Positions 5,919 through 7,290 of a DNA stretch of 7,290 nt are shown piece by piece. The notes beneath the pieces were generated by a model. That model saw only the letters and a program-made list of their open reading frames with translations, was not told where the DNA came from and ran no database searches. Positions within the stretch are counted from its first letter, which is position 1. Each line of letters starts with the position of its first letter. The position numbers and the translations under genes are program-made. Source of the DNA: Anaerolineales bacterium (lineage in GTDB: Bacteria; Chloroflexota; Anaerolineae; Anaerolineales; DRMV01); the NCBI GenBank assembly GCA_015484985.1, contig WFUL01000021.1, positions 1 through 7,290 on the forward strand, in the 5' to 3' direction.

Positions 5919-6832
5919 GTGCCCTCCTGCAAGTCGACCAGTTGGGGTTCCAGGCCCAATTGGTCAATTATCTCGTTGAGTTCTTCAAGGGTCAGCGGGC
6001 GACCTTTGCCGGCCACCGCGATGAGCGCGGCTTCCATCATGTTCGTGCCGAAGGAGCGTCCGTCCAGCCGGGGCGTGCTGGTGACCACATACCGGATGCC
6101 CACCCGGCGGAAGAGTTCCAGGTCTTCGGGTGTGGTGGTGTTGGTGGCGATGATTTTCCCCTCCAGGTCGTCGGGGATGTGGCGCTTGATGTAATGGCAG
6201 TCGCCAGCGATGACCGTGGCCCAGCGGTAGTACTTTTCCCATTTAGGGATGCGTTCTTCCTGTTTCTCACCGGTAGGATACAACCACTCAAAGGGGAAAC
6301 GGGTCACGATGGGCAGCATCAGGCTTCCCAACAACTTGAGGGTGCGGATGGAACGCACGGGGATGGGGATGCCCAGTCCGAACATGAAATCCCCAAATAC
6401 CGTTTCATATCCCGCGTCCACGAAGGAACGGGTCATGCCCCAGCGGTCCAGGGCCAGGGTGATGAACACCTTCTTGCCGCCGTGCTCACGCACGTAATCT
6501 CCCAGGTGCTTGTCAATGAAGAACGCCAGCCGGTATTCCAGCGTGTTCTTCAGGCCGGTGCCGTCGGTGATGGGCGTTTGCTTCACATAGCGCACCATGG
6601 GCTTGACGCCGTGCAGGGGATACCATTTGCCTTCCACCATGAGGCCCAGGTCCGCGCCGCCCACGCCGAAAGCGTCCACCTTGCCGTCCAGTTCGCGATA
6701 AAGTTGTGCGGCCTTCTCCATATCTCCATCGGTGCCGATGCGTTCGATGACCACCTTCTCACCGAGGAGTTCCACCTCCACGCGCTTATCCCGCTTGGAG
6801 GACCCCAGACTGATGCTTACGGCCCGTTTCAT
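5915..6832 (-). CDS. Conserved protein of uncertain function (similar proteins often labelled quinate 5-dehydrogenase)
   Basis: Soluble protein of 305 residues with no signal peptide or membrane helix. From memory, proteins with this N-terminus (VSISLGSSKRDKRVEVELLG, residues 5-24), KVDAFGVGGADLGLMV (51-66) and TPITDGTGLKNTLE (86-99) are annotated as quinate 5-dehydrogenase. I cannot see a GxGxxG dinucleotide loop that would support that label. The C-terminal half looks alpha/beta: ATVIAGDCHYIKRHIP (205-220), then GKIIATNTTTPEDLELFRRVG (225-245) and YVVTSTPRLDGRSFGTNMME (248-267). The start is the ATG at 6832, 6 bases after GGAGG. A TTG two codons earlier would touch that site and is rejected. 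It leads a four-gene operon, and its TGA overlaps the ATG of the nucleotidyltransferase, so it is probably co-expressed with it. Substrate and reaction are unknown. Confidence 0.75.
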   Translation of the reverse strand: MKRAVSISLGSSKRDKRVEVELLGEKVVIERIGTDGDMEKAAQLYRELDGKVDAFGVGGADLGLMVEGKWYPLHGVKPMVRYVKQTPITDGTGLKNTLEYRLAFFIDKHLGDYVREHGGKKVFITLALDRWGMTRSFVDAGYETVFGDFMFGLGIPIPVRSIRTLKLLGSLMLPIVTRFPFEWLYPTGEKQEERIPKWEKYYRWATVIAGDCHYIKRHIPDDLEGKIIATNTTTPEDLELFRRVGIRYVVTSTPRLDGRSFGTNMMEAALIAVAGKGRPLTLEELNEIIDQLGLEPQLVDLQEGT

Positions 6833-6838
6833 GTTCAA

Positions 6839-6843
6839 CCTCC
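6839..6843 (-). promoter_or_regulatory. Shine-Dalgarno deciding the start of the operon's first gene
   Basis: GGAGG on the minus strand, 6 bases before the ATG at 6832. The spacing is ideal for that ATG and leaves none for the TTG at 6838. Confidence 0.8.
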
Positions 6844-6877
6844 AGGGCAGAAGTGGGACCGGGAAGGGCTGCCTAAA

Positions 6878-6886
6878 ATCATAACA
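6878..6886 (-). promoter_or_regulatory. Extended -10 promoter for the four-gene operon
   Basis: On the minus strand TGTTATGAT is an extended -10 (TGn followed by TATGAT, five of six matches to TATAAT). No good -35 is found 16-18 bases upstream, as is common with extended -10 promoters. Transcription would start near 6871, giving a leader of about 40 bases. It lies between the terminator of the preceding gene and the operon, where a promoter is expected. Confidence 0.6.
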
Positions 6887-6910
6887 CGCCGGAAGGGAGA
6901 AGGATGCTGG

Positions 6911-6952
6911 ATGAAAAAGGGAGGAGGGGCAAGGGTGACCCTCGCCCCTCCT
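6911..6952 (-). terminator. Rho-independent terminator of the preceding minus-strand gene
   Basis: An inverted repeat at 6922-6952 can form a stem of about 13 pairs with a 5-base loop. The arms are GGAGGGGCGAGG and CCTTGCCCCTCC in minus-strand reading; the only non-Watson-Crick pair is G-U on that strand. It is A-C on the plus strand, so the hairpin is better as minus-strand RNA. The stem is followed after CCC by TTTTT (6918-6914). It sits about 50 bases after the stop at 7004, so it ends that transcript and insulates the operon promoter. Confidence 0.85.
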
Positions 6953-7003
6953 GCTGGGGATGGGTTTGGAGCCAGTCAGGCTGCCGGGTCCTGGAACCCG
7001 AGG

Positions 7004-7290
7004 CTATTGGCTCGTATCCGACTGGGGTAAATCGGGCAACAATTGCACTTCCATCTGGGCACGCATGTGCACCTGTCCGCTTAACGGTATGAGGCCTCGC
7101 TCATCGAGGTCTTTTACTTCGCTCATCGCTTGTGCATAGCCGGAGACCAATACGGCAATTTGTATATGCTCCGGAAGGTGCTCGATGTAGAAGAAAACTT
7201 CCCTATCCATGGAAAGGTTTTCTCCCTGGGCCAGGAGCGAATAAGAGGAAAGAGCCCCTTCCGGATAACGTACCATACTGGGATCTGTCT
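7004..7290 (-). CDS. C-terminal part of an unrecognised protein (runs off right edge)
   Basis: The frame is open from the right edge and ends with TAG at 7004-7006. In-frame codons before the ATG at 7276 encode TDPS without a stop, and no Shine-Dalgarno precedes that ATG. So this is more likely the last ~95 residues of a longer protein than a complete 90-residue one. It contains MVRYPEGALSSYSLLAQGE, then REVFFYIEHLPEHIQIAVLV, then GQVHMRAQMEVQLLPDLPQ near the end. It has no membrane segment and no catalytic motif I know. A terminator follows within 60 bases. I cannot name a family. Confidence 0.6.
   Translation of the reverse strand, partial: TDPSMVRYPEGALSSYSLLAQGENLSMDREVFFYIEHLPEHIQIAVLVSGYAQAMSEVKDLDERGLIPLSGQVHMRAQMEVQLLPDLPQSDTSQ

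Noticed and set aside
5942..7030. Long plus-strand open frame of 362 codons
   Set aside because: It is antisense to the well-supported operon leader, His/Gln/Val-rich as expected for a GC-rich shadow, and it runs through the terminator and promoter.

Overview
The window is GC-rich, gene-dense bacterial DNA. It reads like a chromosome segment of a Chloroflexota bacterium (Anaerolineae-like, perhaps thermophilic). That placement is an inference from protein style: a Pro/Thr-rich 'ATPT…TPSPEPT' stalk on a membrane-anchored TPR protein, and a RecF gene outside the usual dnaA-dnaN neighbourhood. There are no insertion sequences, phage genes, CRISPR repeats, tRNAs or rRNAs.

Left part (1-1450, minus strand): a metallo-beta-lactamase-fold hydrolase (467-1351) followed, with a 4-base GTGA overlap, by the first 156 residues of selA (470 down to the left edge). 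SelA is L-seryl-tRNA(Sec) selenium transferase, so the organism very probably makes selenoproteins. A good sigma-70-type promoter (TTGACG, 17 bases, TATGGT with an extended -10) lies about 70 bases upstream of the hydrolase start and should drive both genes.

Middle (1352-3307): a 471-base gene-free stretch carries that promoter and four copies of GCCTGAC. It leads into a plus-strand gene with a very strong Shine-Dalgarno (1823-3307). The product is an exported protein: signal peptide, beta-rich ectodomain, TPR-like helical region, Pro/Thr-rich stalk and C-terminal membrane anchor.

Right part (3363-6832, minus strand): a tight four-gene operon. In transcription order it holds a conserved protein of uncertain function (similar proteins are, I believe, often labelled quinate 5-dehydrogenase), a MobA-like nucleotidyltransferase, a PAP2 phosphatase and RecF. 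The first two junctions are ATGA overlaps and the third is a 7-base gap. An extended -10 promoter precedes the operon. Just upstream of it, a strong Rho-independent terminator ends the previous minus-strand gene, whose last 94 codons or so (7004-7290) enter from the right edge and are not recognised. The RecF gene converges with the TPR gene across 55 bases.

Functionally, the nucleotidyltransferase and PAP2 phosphatase hint at lipid- or glycan-linked envelope metabolism. RecF (recombinational repair) and the lead gene do not obviously belong to that pathway, so the operon is a mixed one. I see no clearly new defence or mobile system. The most useful points are the selA gene with its GTG start at the left edge, the relocated recF operon, and the lead gene with unresolved function.
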